From a virus: a stretch of DNA of 21,901 nt. The notes beneath the pieces are model-generated. The model saw only the letters and a list, made by a program, of their open reading frames with translations, did no database searches and had not been told where the DNA came from. Within the stretch, counting starts at the first letter, position 1. Each line of letters opens with the position of its first letter. Below are positions 1 to 5,952 of this stretch, piece by piece. The stretch covers positions 1 to 21,901 of IMG/VR virus record IMGVR_UViG_3300042691_012415; one strand, 5' to 3'. The position numbers and the translations under genes were made by a program.

Positions 1-39
1 AGTTTCGGAGCCCCGCGACTACAAGCATTGGGGGGAAGG

Positions 40-276
40 GTGAACTACTACGGATTTCGCCTTGCCGTCCAACAGGAATGGGCAGAGACACCAAACCTCA
101 GGCTTGGGCAGGTGTACTTCAACATCCTTCACGAACTGCGACCCGACCTCGCAAACCGTTTACGGGGCTCACTACACGACCCGTTCTACAAAGAGGAAAT
201 ACCCCTAGAAGCAGAACAGTTGGTTGAGCGAGAGTGGGACGACACCACCGAGTTCGCCGAATCTCGCTATCTGTGA
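40..276 (+). CDS. Small hypothetical phage protein
   Basis: The protein is about 78 residues if started at GTG 40; a TTG at 28 is an alternative, and the frame is open to the left edge, so an earlier start cannot be excluded. GTG 40 gives an N-terminus (NYYGFRLAVQQEW) of the length usual for small phage proteins carrying an 'RPDLANRLRG...DPFY' core. A GGGGGA stretch lies just upstream, but very close to the codon. The protein is soluble, with no membrane segment. The core resembles short uncharacterised proteins common in actinophages; this is from memory of the family, and no function is known to me. The stop is TGA 274-276. Confidence 0.65.
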   Translation: MNYYGFRLAVQQEWAETPNLRLGQVYFNILHELRPDLANRLRGSLHDPFYKEEIPLEAEQLVEREWDDTTEFAESRYL

Positions 277-320
277 CGGACAACCCGTAGTTCCTGACCG
301 GCTGAAGCCCCGTGCTTCCC

Positions 321-326
321 TACAAT
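321..326 (+). promoter_or_regulatory. Possible -10 element upstream of the 354 gene
   Basis: TACAAT differs from the TATAAT consensus at one position and lies about 28 nt before ATG 354. No convincing -35 is seen at the right distance, so the call is weak. It is not a member of the CATA(A/C)T promoter family described elsewhere in this window. Confidence 0.25.
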
Positions 327-353
327 GTCTTGGAACTTTACGGAGGTCAAGTC

Positions 354-485
354 ATGTTGGTAGGTCTAATAGCATTTATGGCAGTCGGAATAGCAGGCAC
401 AGTTCCATTCGCTCTCGTATCCCTGATGGTTGAGCGGACGGGGCTCCAGGTCGCCGAGGACAGAGTTTACGACCGCAGGTTGTGA
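354..485 (+). CDS. Small single-pass membrane protein (43 aa)
   Basis: ATG 354 follows a strong ribosome binding site (CGGAGG, 341-346) at a spacing of 7 nt. The 43-residue product begins MLVGLIAFMAVGIAGTVPFA and has one hydrophobic segment (about residues 2-25), followed by a charged tail (VERTGLQVAEDRVYDRRL), which is the pattern of a one-pass inner-membrane peptide. The stop (483-485) overlaps the -35 of the promoter for the downstream RNA. Function is unknown; tiny membrane proteins of phages include holins, superinfection-exclusion proteins and host-envelope modulators, and nothing here separates these. It is too short for routine ORF calling, but the RBS makes it credible. Confidence 0.7.
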   Translation: MLVGLIAFMAVGIAGTVPFALVSLMVERTGLQVAEDRVYDRRL

Positions 486-508
486 TTCGGCTCCTTACAC
501 GCCATAAT
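480..508 (+). promoter_or_regulatory. Phage promoter A (TTGTGA-17-CATAAT)
   Basis: The -35 TTGTGA (480-485), a 17-bp spacer ending TTACACGC, and the -10 CATAAT (503-508) followed by G match the seven-member family in this window. Predicted start is near 515. It is the only family member with no start codon 6-7 nt downstream; it reads into a structured, non-coding stretch. Confidence 0.75.
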
Positions 509-514
509 GGAAGT

Positions 515-652
515 AGCAACAAAGTAACTGCGCCCAACAGGCAGAATGCGTAAGCCCTGTTCGTCCCAGCGAAAGAAGTTGTAGGGACAAACCCCATTGG
601 GACAACAGAGTTCACCAAGCAACTCCTGTTGAGAGCACCCGATGGGGTTTTT
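515..652 (+). ncRNA. Putative structured phage small RNA
   Basis: No plausible ORF lies in this stretch, but it is bounded by promoter A and an intrinsic terminator and can fold into successive hairpins. Stem 1 pairs AACAGG 536-541 with CCTGTT 556-561. Stem 2 pairs GTCCC 563-567 with GGGAC 584-588. Stem 3 pairs ACCCCATTGGG 591-601 with CCCGATGGGGT 638-648 (11 bp, one G-U), and its loop contains a nested stem, CAACAG 603-608 with CTGTTG 626-631. A run of T follows (648-652). The expected transcript is about 138 nt. It is not tRNA or tmRNA by inspection, and I do not recognise the family. The ends are inferred from promoter and terminator. Confidence 0.6.
591..652 (+). terminator. Intrinsic terminator of the putative small RNA
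   Basis: An 11-bp stem (591-601 with 638-648) is followed by a T run and a second T-rich stretch at 661-666. The large loop holds its own 6-bp stem, so the structure is more elaborate than a plain terminator and may be part of the functional RNA. Confidence 0.65.
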
Positions 653-813
653 CTCTGCCCTTTTTTCTTCCGCCCGTCGGCCCCGCCGTCGTTCTTCGCT
701 TCGTAAACTTTTACGCCATTGCTTTCCGCCACCGTAATACCATTAGGAAACACAAAGAGTCCGCCGCGCGGGACTCGCAAATAATCAGATTTCTGAGTTC
801 TTGTTCCCAGACC
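653..813 (+). other. Gene-free stretch with shared 16-mer and hairpin
   Basis: No gene with a start signal is visible here. The 16-mer GCTTTCCGCCACCGTA (721-736) recurs exactly at 4045-4060, and the similarity continues a few bases through ATAC/TTAA and CATT. A perfect 6-bp hairpin (GAGTCC 757-762, GGACTC 771-776) follows. The stretch ends at the tandem DnaA-box-like sequences. Confidence 0.5.
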
Positions 814-834
814 TGTGGACAAATCTGTGGATAA
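814..834 (+). promoter_or_regulatory. Tandem DnaA-box-like sites, copy 1
   Basis: TGTGGACAA (814-822) and TGTGGATAA (826-834) match the reverse complement of the DnaA-box consensus TTATCCACA; the second is perfect and the first has one change. They start 12 bp apart and lie 38 bp (start to start) upstream of the -35 of promoter B. The same arrangement occurs at 1485-1505. Confidence 0.6.
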
Positions 835-851
835 CTTTCTTGGTCGGAATG

Positions 852-880
852 TTGTGTTTCGCACCACTAAACGCCATAAT
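852..880 (+). promoter_or_regulatory. Phage promoter B (TTGTGT-17-CATAAT), leaderless
   Basis: The -35 TTGTGT (852-857), a 17-bp spacer ending CTAAACGC, and the -10 CATAAT (875-880) are followed by 6 nt and then ATG 887. The predicted transcription start falls on the start codon. Confidence 0.75.
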
Positions 881-886
881 GGAGTT

Positions 887-1042
887 ATGAGATACAACCC
901 GTGGGAACTTCCCGAAGATGATGACAGCGATGACCGATACGATGCGATGAAAGACGCATACGCAGAAGGTTGGGGCGCACCCTACAACGAGCGCACTCGC
1001 CGTGAGGCTCGTGAGGAGTGGGAGAACGAGCGAGGGTGGTGA
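887..1042 (+). CDS. Small acidic hypothetical protein
   Basis: A 51-residue protein beginning MRYNPWELPEDDDSDDRYD and rich in Asp, Glu, Arg and Trp, with no membrane segment or known domain. ATG 887 was chosen because promoter B ends 6 nt before it. The open frame continues upstream to a GTG at 815, but that extension would read through the promoter and the DnaA-box-like sites. GGAG lies only 2 nt before the ATG, too close for a normal ribosome binding site, which again supports leaderless translation. Function is unknown; its high charge would suit a small protein that binds or mimics a host factor, but that is speculation. Confidence 0.65.
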   Translation: MRYNPWELPEDDDSDDRYDAMKDAYAEGWGAPYNERTRREAREEWENERGW

Positions 1043-1077
1043 CACCCCGTATCCCAGCCCCGTGATAGCGTCGTGGC

Positions 1078-1482
1078 GTGGGATACGAACCGAAGTACGA
1101 CTTTCAGGCAGACCTCGCTTACGGGGAGAGTGGCGAAGAAAACGCCAAGGAGTTCTTCGGGGCTGTCGGAACGGGCAAAGTTGAGGTCAAGTCCGATAGA
1201 TACAGGAACGGCAAGATGGTCGTTGAGACCAACCAAAAGCCAGCAGGCAAGGATTGGCAACTATCAGGCATAAATGTGACCGAAGCCGAGTGGTGGGCTT
1301 ATCGGTTAGCCCCGGACTCGTTCTTCTTGGTCAGCGTCGCACGGCTCAAACGGTACTTGCGAGCCAACGCAGGGTCGCTCACAAAAATAAATCTCGCCCA
1401 AGATGGGGATAATCCCGCGCGGGGCTTCCTGCTGAGCGCAGACCAAGTCCGCTGGATGATGACGGGCGCAGAGTACGACTAG
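1078..1482 (+). CDS. PD-(D/E)XK-like nuclease, putative
   Basis: A 134-residue protein. An acidic helix (GESGEENAKEFFG, about residues 16-28) is followed by VEVKSD (E36-x-K38) and VVET (E50), an order matching the helix plus E-x-K core of PD-(D/E)XK nucleases such as Holliday-junction resolvases. A later TEAEWWAYRLAPD stretch is typical of small phage proteins of this fold. The usual Asp before E-x-K is not obvious, so activity is unproven. GTG 1078 is the first start after an in-frame TAG (1066-1068). No ribosome binding site is seen; a TANNNT match (TAGCGT, 1066-1071) ends 6 nt before the GTG. A role in DNA processing near the helicase gene is plausible. Confidence 0.7.
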   Translation: MGYEPKYDFQADLAYGESGEENAKEFFGAVGTGKVEVKSDRYRNGKMVVETNQKPAGKDWQLSGINVTEAEWWAYRLAPDSFFLVSVARLKRYLRANAGSLTKINLAQDGDNPARGFLLSADQVRWMMTGAEYD

Positions 1483-1484
1483 GC

Positions 1485-1505
1485 TGTGGATAAATCTGTG
1501 GATAA
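1485..1505 (+). promoter_or_regulatory. Tandem DnaA-box-like sites, copy 2
   Basis: Two perfect TGTGGATAA sequences (1485-1493 and 1497-1505) start 12 bp apart. The first starts 38 bp before the -35 of promoter C, exactly as in copy 1 before promoter B. They directly follow the nuclease stop codon. Confidence 0.65.
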
Positions 1506-1522
1506 GTTTTGTGTACCTGAGG

Positions 1523-1551
1523 TTGTTGTTTCTACCTTTACACGCCATAAT
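1523..1551 (+). promoter_or_regulatory. Phage promoter C (TTGTTG-17-CATAAT), leaderless
   Basis: The -35 TTGTTG (1523-1528), a 17-bp spacer ending TTACACGC, and the -10 CATAAT (1546-1551) are followed by 6 nt and then ATG 1558. It would drive the winged-helix gene and the SNF2 helicase as one operon. Confidence 0.8.
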
Positions 1552-1557
1552 GACTGT

Positions 1558-1824
1558 ATGAGCAATGCCAAGACATTCACCTACGAGGAAGTCATCGCAC
1601 TTCTGAACACCTACTCACCCAAGACCCAGGCTGTGCGCCTCCACATGGAGACCGTTCTCCAAGCGACCACGGGCGAGGTCGCCCGAGCACTCGGCTGGGA
1701 CAGGAGCAACACGGGTCGCCGTCTGGAAGCACTCGCCGAGGACGGTGTGCTGGAACTCGTGGACGACTGCCACCATGACGGGAAGCAGGGTCGCCCGAGC
1801 CGACTGTGGAGGCTGGTCGGGTGA
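1558..1824 (+). CDS. Winged-helix DNA-binding protein
   Basis: An 88-residue protein. The segment ATTGEVARALGWDRSNTGRR is a helix-turn-helix with recognition helix, followed by LEALAEDGVLELVDD and a wing-like GKQGRPSRLWRLVG, so a MarR/ArsR-like winged helix is likely (about residues 30-88). ATG 1558 fits promoter C with a 6-nt spacing; the open frame upstream to GTG 1486 runs through the promoter and DnaA-box-like sites and is not used. The stop overlaps the helicase start by 4 nt (GTGA), so the two are probably translationally coupled. It may be an autoregulator, or may guide the helicase; no ligand or target can be read. Confidence 0.8.
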   Translation: MSNAKTFTYEEVIALLNTYSPKTQAVRLHMETVLQATTGEVARALGWDRSNTGRRLEALAEDGVLELVDDCHHDGKQGRPSRLWRLVG

Positions 1825-3746
1825 GCGTCCTGCGCTTGGAGGACGACCACCTCGTCCTTGACTTCCCCTACGACCCCGAGCAGGTCGCAGGGGTCAAGCG
1901 CATACACGGGGCTAAGTGGGACAAGATTTCTCGTGTTTGGCGAGCCCCCATGTCGAGCGTGGACGAAGCACGGGAGTTTGCGACAGCCAACAAGTTCACC
2001 ATCGAGCCCGAAGTTCTATTGTTCACACTTCCCCCTCGCAAGAACTCGGAGCGGGGCGTCCGATGCGACGGAAAGTGGCTAAGTATGGCGTTCGGCTACG
2101 ACAGAGTGATGATTCAGTCAGTCAAGCAAATCCCAGGAGTCACATGGGACAGGAAGACGATGGCATGGCGAGCCCCGCTCACCAGCATCTCGGAGGTAAT
2201 CAAGTGGGCAGACACCTTCAAGCAGGAAGTATCAGATGACATACGAGAGATGCACACGAACATCAACACATCACTTTCCGAACTCAAAGATGCTTCCCGA
2301 ATGGTTGATGCGGAAGTTGAGGTCGCGGGGCTACAGGGGGAACTGCTCCCTTATCAGAGAGCGGGAGTTGCGTACGCAGCGAGAGCGAGACGGACTTTCA
2401 TCGCTGACGAAATGGGGCTTGGCAAAACGCTACAAGCGATAGCGACATTGGAGTATGTATGGGACTCGTATCCAGCCGTCGTCGTGTGCCCCGCAACTCT
2501 GGTTCTGAACTGGCAAGCCGAGTACAAGAGGTGGCTTCCACATCGGACTGTCAAGGTCGTCACCGACAGGAAAGAGTTTCCTTCGGACTACGATGTTGTA
2601 GTTGTTGGTTATTCTAACATCAAACATTGGGAAAAGCAACTTCTGAACCACCAATCTTATGTTTTTGATGAGAGCCATTACTGCAAGTCGCCTCAGGCTC
2701 AGCGCACCAAGAGTGCCGTCAAGATGGCGAAGTCAGCCCCGAAATCCGGAACAGTTCTGTGTCTGACGGGGACGCCAGTTACGAACCGACCAGCAGAGTA
2801 CGCAAGCCAACTCTCCATACTCGGGAACTTAGATAAGTTCGGAGGAGAGTGGGGCTTCTACCGAAGATACTGCGGGGCTTTCAAGGACAAGTGGGGGCAG
2901 TGGCATCTTGATGGTCACAGCAACCTAGATGAACTAAACGACAGACTTCGCTCAACCTGCTACATCAGGCGTACAAAAGAGCAAGTGCTTTCCGAACTCC
3001 CACCCGTCATTCATGACCCAGTTCTCGTCGACGGGGCTGCGGCCGCAATGAAGGAATACAGAAAAGCCGAAGCAGACATTGTGGAGTACCTCGTTGAGAG
3101 GGCAAAACAGATTGCGTCAGAACTTGGACTCAGTCCAAAATCTGCGGCAGTAATCGCAAAAATCAAAGCGGAGTCCAACCAGCACCTCGTTCGTCTTTCC
3201 GTACTACGCCGTCTAGCGGCTAAGGCGAAAATGCCCGTTATCAAGGAGTGGGTGGAGTCCCGCGTGGCGGAGGGTCGCAAGGTCGTCATCGCCGCCCACC
3301 ACAGAGATGTTGTGGACGAACTTGCCCTCGCATTCGGAAACCTGCGTATTCAGGGCGGCATGGACATCAACGATGTGGAAGAACAGAAGCGCAAGTTCAT
3401 GACCATGTCTTGTGAAGAAGCCCCAGTCATTGTCCTCTCAATCCAGGCTGCGAAAACGGGGCATAACCTCCAGGTCGCACAAGATGTTCTGTTCGTGGAA
3501 CTTCCGTGGACACCCGCTGATGTAGACCAGACTTACAGTCGCTGTCATAGGCTGGGGCAGAAGTCTTCCGTCACCGCAACTTATTTGTTATGTGATGGAA
3601 CCATTGACGAGGAGATTTATTCCCTTATTGAGCGTAAGCGTGGTGTGGTGAACCAAGCCGTGGACGGCGGCCCCGCCGACGAGGCTGAGGGGGTTGGGCA
3701 GTTGGTTCTGAGTCTCTTGGGTGTGGGGTCGGAAACCTTTGAGTGA
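1821..3746 (+). CDS. SNF2-family helicase with two HARP-like repeats
   Basis: A 641-residue protein. The N-terminus carries two similar segments (about residues 10-57 and 86-131), each ending in W-(D/K)-x-WRAP-like text, which resemble the HARP repeats of SMARCAL1, an annealing helicase that rewinds single-stranded DNA. The SNF2 ATPase core follows: LLPYQRAGV, DEMGLGKT (Walker A, about 196-203), VVCPATLVLNW, DESH (motif II, about 283-286), LTGTP (about 315-319), and a C-terminal QTYSRCHRLGQK (motif VI, about 571-582). All key motifs are intact. GTG 1821 was chosen because GGAGG (1808-1812) lies 8 nt upstream and it gives a 4-nt overlap with the winged-helix gene; GTG 1806 is less likely. Likely role: fork remodelling or strand annealing during phage replication. 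Confidence 0.9.
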   Translation: MSVLRLEDDHLVLDFPYDPEQVAGVKRIHGAKWDKISRVWRAPMSSVDEAREFATANKFTIEPEVLLFTLPPRKNSERGVRCDGKWLSMAFGYDRVMIQSVKQIPGVTWDRKTMAWRAPLTSISEVIKWADTFKQEVSDDIREMHTNINTSLSELKDASRMVDAEVEVAGLQGELLPYQRAGVAYAARARRTFIADEMGLGKTLQAIATLEYVWDSYPAVVVCPATLVLNWQAEYKRWLPHRTVKVVTDRKEFPSDYDVVVVGYSNIKHWEKQLLNHQSYVFDESHYCKSPQAQRTKSAVKMAKSAPKSGTVLCLTGTPVTNRPAEYASQLSILGNLDKFGGEWGFYRRYCGAFKDKWGQWHLDGHSNLDELNDRLRSTCYIRRTKEQVLSELPPVIHDPVLVDGAAAAMKEYRKAEADIVEYLVERAKQIASELGLSPKSAAVIAKIKAESNQHLVRLSVLRRLAAKAKMPVIKEWVESRVAEGRKVVIAAHHRDVVDELALAFGNLRIQGGMDINDVEEQKRKFMTMSCEEAPVIVLSIQAAKTGHNLQVAQDVLFVELPWTPADVDQTYSRCHRLGQKSSVTATYLLCDGTIDEEIYSLIERKRGVVNQAVDGGPADEAEGVGQLVLSLLGVGSETFE

Positions 3747-3748
3747 GG

Positions 3749-3777
3749 TTGCTTTCGTACGCCTTACACGCCATACT
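3749..3777 (+). promoter_or_regulatory. Phage promoter D (TTGCTT-17-CATACT), leaderless
   Basis: The -35 TTGCTT (3749-3754), a 17-bp spacer ending TTACACGC, and the -10 CATACT (3772-3777) are followed by 6 nt and then ATG 3784. It lies just after the helicase stop. Confidence 0.75.
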
Positions 3778-3783
3778 GTAGGC

Positions 3784-3930
3784 ATGGGCAAGAAGCACGA
3801 CATCATACGGCAGGCTCTCAACCACAAGGGCGTGTGCGTCACCAGCGGAATACCTGAACACATCACCGAACTTCTCGCACTTCACGGATACAAAATCAAG
3901 AAGCGCAAGAAGGTCAAGCCGTGGAAGTAA
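3784..3930 (+). CDS. Small basic hypothetical protein
   Basis: A 48-residue protein beginning MGKKHDIIRQALNHKGVCVT and ending in a strongly basic tail (KIKKRKKVKPWK). A helical region with IPEHITELLALHGY could be part of a small DNA- or RNA-binding fold; I do not recognise a family. ATG 3784 follows promoter D by 6 nt, so the transcript is predicted to be leaderless. Its 3' end overlaps the start of the next small gene by 10 nt. Confidence 0.7.
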   Translation: MGKKHDIIRQALNHKGVCVTSGIPEHITELLALHGYKIKKRKKVKPWK

Positions 3931-4040
3931 GTATCTCCATTGACCCGTGGCTGGTCGTCATCATCGTTGCCTGTTTCATTGCCCTTCGTGTGTGGCATCC
4001 GATTACTTCGTACGCGGGGCGTCGGAAAAAGAAATCCTGA
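3921..4040 (+). CDS. Small single-pass membrane protein (39 aa)
   Basis: GTG 3921 overlaps the end of the upstream gene by 10 nt, with GAAGG about 7 nt upstream as ribosome binding site. The product starts VEVSISIDPWLVVIIVACFI, has a hydrophobic segment at about residues 9-24, and ends in a basic tail (AGRRKKKS), predicting a cytoplasmic C-terminus by the positive-inside rule. It is likely co-transcribed from promoter D. Function is unknown. It is too short for routine ORF calling; the spacing and overlap with its neighbour are the main support. Confidence 0.55.
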   Translation: MEVSISIDPWLVVIIVACFIALRVWHPITSYAGRRKKKS

Positions 4041-4064
4041 CAGGGCTTTCCGCCACCGTATTAA
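4037..4064 (+). promoter_or_regulatory. Possible promoter containing the shared 16-mer
   Basis: CTGACA (4037-4042), 16 bp, then TATTAA (4059-4064) resembles a sigma-70-type promoter and contains the 16-mer shared with 721-736. No gene starts downstream before the T-rich terminator-like sequence at 4082-4105, so it would make only a very short RNA, or the 16-mer is a protein-binding site instead. Confidence 0.3.
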
Positions 4065-4081
4065 CATTTCTGTTTTTGCTT

Positions 4082-4105
4082 CGGGTTCCGGTTGCCCCGT
4101 TTTTT
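4082..4105 (+). terminator. Weak terminator-like sequence
   Basis: A short stem (CGGG 4082-4085 with CCCG 4096-4099) is followed by six T (4100-4105). It would end transcription from promoter D after the small membrane protein gene. The stem is short, so confidence is low. Confidence 0.35.
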
Positions 4106-4155
4106 CAGTTTTTTGGGTTGCTGTGTTGGCTCTTGGAATGAACTAATCCCGTGGT

Positions 4156-4169
4156 GTGACTTTCGTCAC
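4156..4169 (+). promoter_or_regulatory. Inverted repeat next to promoter E, possible operator
   Basis: GTGAC (4156-4160) and GTCAC (4165-4169) are perfect arms around TTTC, 5 bp before the -35 of promoter E. This is a plausible site for a dimeric regulator, though arms this short also occur by chance. Confidence 0.3.
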
Positions 4170-4174
4170 TAAGG

Positions 4175-4203
4175 TTGTGGTTATGACCACTACAAGCCAT
4201 AAT
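4175..4203 (+). promoter_or_regulatory. Phage promoter E (TTGTGG-17-CATAAT), leaderless
   Basis: The -35 TTGTGG (4175-4180), a 17-bp spacer ending CTACAAGC, and the -10 CATAAT (4198-4203) are followed by 6 nt and then ATG 4210. Confidence 0.75.
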
Positions 4204-4209
4204 GGGGGT

Positions 4210-4386
4210 ATGAACATCTTCCAAGAAGCACTAATCGCCGTGTGGTTTCTCACCAAACTCGGTTTCGTCACCCTCGCCGTCATCGGCGCAAAGGTCGTAT
4301 GGGACAAGTACGGACACCACGCACCGAAACTCCTTGACCTGACCCACAAGCAGGACGAGGACGAGGATTGGATGACCCGCCTATGA
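4210..4386 (+). CDS. Small membrane protein (58 aa)
   Basis: The protein begins MNIFQEALIAVWFLTKLGFV. A hydrophobic stretch (about residues 7-29) is followed by a hydrophilic tail ending in acidic DEDEDWMTRL, consistent with one membrane segment. ATG 4210 was chosen because promoter E ends 6 nt before it; the open frame also reaches 4156, but that would place the promoter inside the gene. Function is unknown. It is the third tiny membrane protein in the first 4.4 kb. Confidence 0.65.
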   Translation: MNIFQEALIAVWFLTKLGFVTLAVIGAKVVWDKYGHHAPKLLDLTHKQDEDEDWMTRL

Positions 4387-4406
4387 CCACCCCACTCCCG
4401 CCGAGG

Positions 4407-4435
4407 TTGCGGCCCCGCCGCTGGGGTGCTATGCT
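4407..4435 (+). promoter_or_regulatory. Promoter of the DUF932 gene
   Basis: TTGCGG (4407-4412), 17 bp, TATGCT (4430-4435). Unlike the CATA(A/C)T family it leaves a leader of about 26 nt that contains a good ribosome binding site (GGAAGGA, 4451-4457). Confidence 0.55.
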
Positions 4436-4467
4436 TCGGATAAATCTATTCGGAAGGATTAGACGAC

Positions 4468-5493
4468 ATGGCACACGCACTAGAAATGGACGGAGCAGGC
4501 AGAGCCAAGATGGCTTACGCCGATAGGGAAATCCCGTGGCACAGGCTGGGGAAGCCGATGGCGGGGCTCCAGACGGCGGAGGCGATGCTAGAAGCCGCCC
4601 AAGCCGACTTTGATGTAGCACTTACAAAGGTTATTGCGGTAGACGATGACCTCAACCCCCTTAGAAACCCCGACGGCAGCCCCGTGTACATCTCGGACAG
4701 CCGAGCAACAGTTCGGTTAAATCCAGATGGAACCATAGATGGTCTGTCAACAGTTGGGACTCGTTTTGTCGTACAGCAGAACAAGGACTGTCTTGACCGT
4801 GCGCTGGACATTGTCGGGGCATCCAAGGGCGACGCAATCGTGGATACCTGTGGTGTTCTCAACGAGGGTCGTGAGTTCTTCGCTTGCCTTGACCTCGGAG
4901 CGTTGTTCATTGACCCACACGGTGTGAACGACAAGGTTCAGCGTTATCTGCTTGTTCGCAACGGACATGACGGAAAGACGCCCATTACTTACGCAAACAC
5001 ATCTATTCGTGCCGTTTGTAAGAACACGGTTATGTCGGGACTGCGCGCGGCGAACGCCGTATTTACAGCCCGTCATACACGCAACGCAGACAACGCAATT
5101 GAGCAGGCAAGTGAAGTTCTTGCGATGTCAGGAATGTGGGCAACATCATTTGTTTCTATGGCTGAGACAATGCTTCGCATCCCAGTCCCGGCTGGTTCTT
5201 CTCAGTTGGACAAGATTGTCAATCAAGTGTTCCCACACAAAAAGGACGAGACAGAGCGACAGAAGAAGAACATTGAGGACATTCATCTCCTTGTTCGTGG
5301 TCTGTATGTGAACGACAAGAACGCAGGTGGATACGGTTTCAATGGTTGGGCTGCCTACAACGCAATCGGCGAGTATCTAGACCATTATCGGGACGCCAAG
5401 CCAGAAGAGCGAGCAATCGCATCAATGGATTACAACTCGTGGGTCACTCGCAAAAAGGTTGAGGCACAATCACTTATTCTTTCGCTGGCTTGA
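4468..5493 (+). CDS. DUF932 / LGT-type phage-plasmid protein
   Basis: A 341-residue protein starting MAHALEMDGAGRAKMAYADR, with 'REIPWHRLGKP' near the N-terminus, then a conserved body including VVQQNKDCLDRALDIV, SIRAVCKNTV and 'GFNGWAAYNAIGEYLDH'. These match the DUF932 family (phage/plasmid-like protein TIGR03299), and the length is normal. Members are common in phages and plasmids, usually near replication or recombination genes; the biochemical role is not established. ATG 4468 has a good ribosome binding site (GGAAGGA) about 10 nt upstream and its own promoter. No truncation or frameshift is seen. Confidence 0.85.
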   Translation: MAHALEMDGAGRAKMAYADREIPWHRLGKPMAGLQTAEAMLEAAQADFDVALTKVIAVDDDLNPLRNPDGSPVYISDSRATVRLNPDGTIDGLSTVGTRFVVQQNKDCLDRALDIVGASKGDAIVDTCGVLNEGREFFACLDLGALFIDPHGVNDKVQRYLLVRNGHDGKTPITYANTSIRAVCKNTVMSGLRAANAVFTARHTRNADNAIEQASEVLAMSGMWATSFVSMAETMLRIPVPAGSSQLDKIVNQVFPHKKDETERQKKNIEDIHLLVRGLYVNDKNAGGYGFNGWAAYNAIGEYLDHYRDAKPEERAIASMDYNSWVTRKKVEAQSLILSLA

Positions 5494-5538
5494 CACACCC
5501 TGATGTCACAATGGTGTTAGTGATACATTGGGGGTCAC

Positions 5539-5952
5539 ATGGATGAGAATGACGACCAACAAGAACCCTCGGAGATAATGGCTGAGTTCCTTACTCAGTT
5601 CATGGCTTCGGGAACTGCCGATTTACTGTACAGAAAGACCTATTGCGACATTGTCGCTGGAAAGGTCTACAACGAGTTCGGGTATGACGGTCTAGCCGAG
5701 TTGATGATGGCGATGGACAAAAAGGCTGATTGGATTTCGGACATTCTGATTGAAGCCCCGGACTTAGACAACATCGCATTCAAGACATATGGAACATTTG
5801 ACGACAAACTCGCACAGAAGGCTAGACAAACAGAGGCTCTCCGTGAGTTCAACGAGAAACTGTGGAGACTCCGCAGAAAATACGCAAAGTTGATTGTCGC
5901 CGAGATTATGGAATGGGACAACCTGCCAGAAGATGACGCTCCGCAACTTTAG
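5539..5952 (+). CDS. Hypothetical acidic helical protein
   Basis: A 137-residue protein beginning MDENDDQQEPSEIMAEFLTQ. It is predicted to be largely helical, with a heptad-like region (DDKLAQKARQTEALREFNEKLWRL part, about residues 89-112), acidic overall, and without membrane segments or cysteine clusters. I do not recognise the family. A TTGACA hexamer overlaps the stop of the DUF932 gene (5490-5495), but no matching -10 was found at 17 bp, so it may be read through from the upstream promoter. It overlaps the next gene by 20 nt. Confidence 0.75.
   Translation: MDENDDQQEPSEIMAEFLTQFMASGTADLLYRKTYCDIVAGKVYNEFGYDGLAELMMAMDKKADWISDILIEAPDLDNIAFKTYGTFDDKLAQKARQTEALREFNEKLWRLRRKYAKLIVAEIMEWDNLPEDDAPQL

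Noticed and set aside
700-722. TTTTACGCCATTGC as an eighth member of the promoter family
   Set aside because: The -10 would be CATTGC, there is no TTG 17 bp upstream, and no gene or structured RNA begins at the right distance.
815-886. N-terminal extension of the 887 gene from GTG 815
   Set aside because: It lies in the DnaA-box-like sites and promoter B. The similar MDKSVD text at 1486 arises because the same regulatory repeat is translated in both places.
376-897. Minus-strand open frame of 173 codons
   Set aside because: It would cover the promoter A, small RNA, DnaA-box-like and promoter B region; no start signal and no domain.
4383-4526. Open frame starting ATGA at the end of the 4210 gene
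   Set aside because: Arg-rich, overlaps the DUF932 promoter and coding start in another frame, no ribosome binding site.
5490-5495. TTGACA as a promoter for the 5539 gene
   Set aside because: No acceptable -10 lies 16-18 bp downstream; the hexamer overlaps the DUF932 stop codon.
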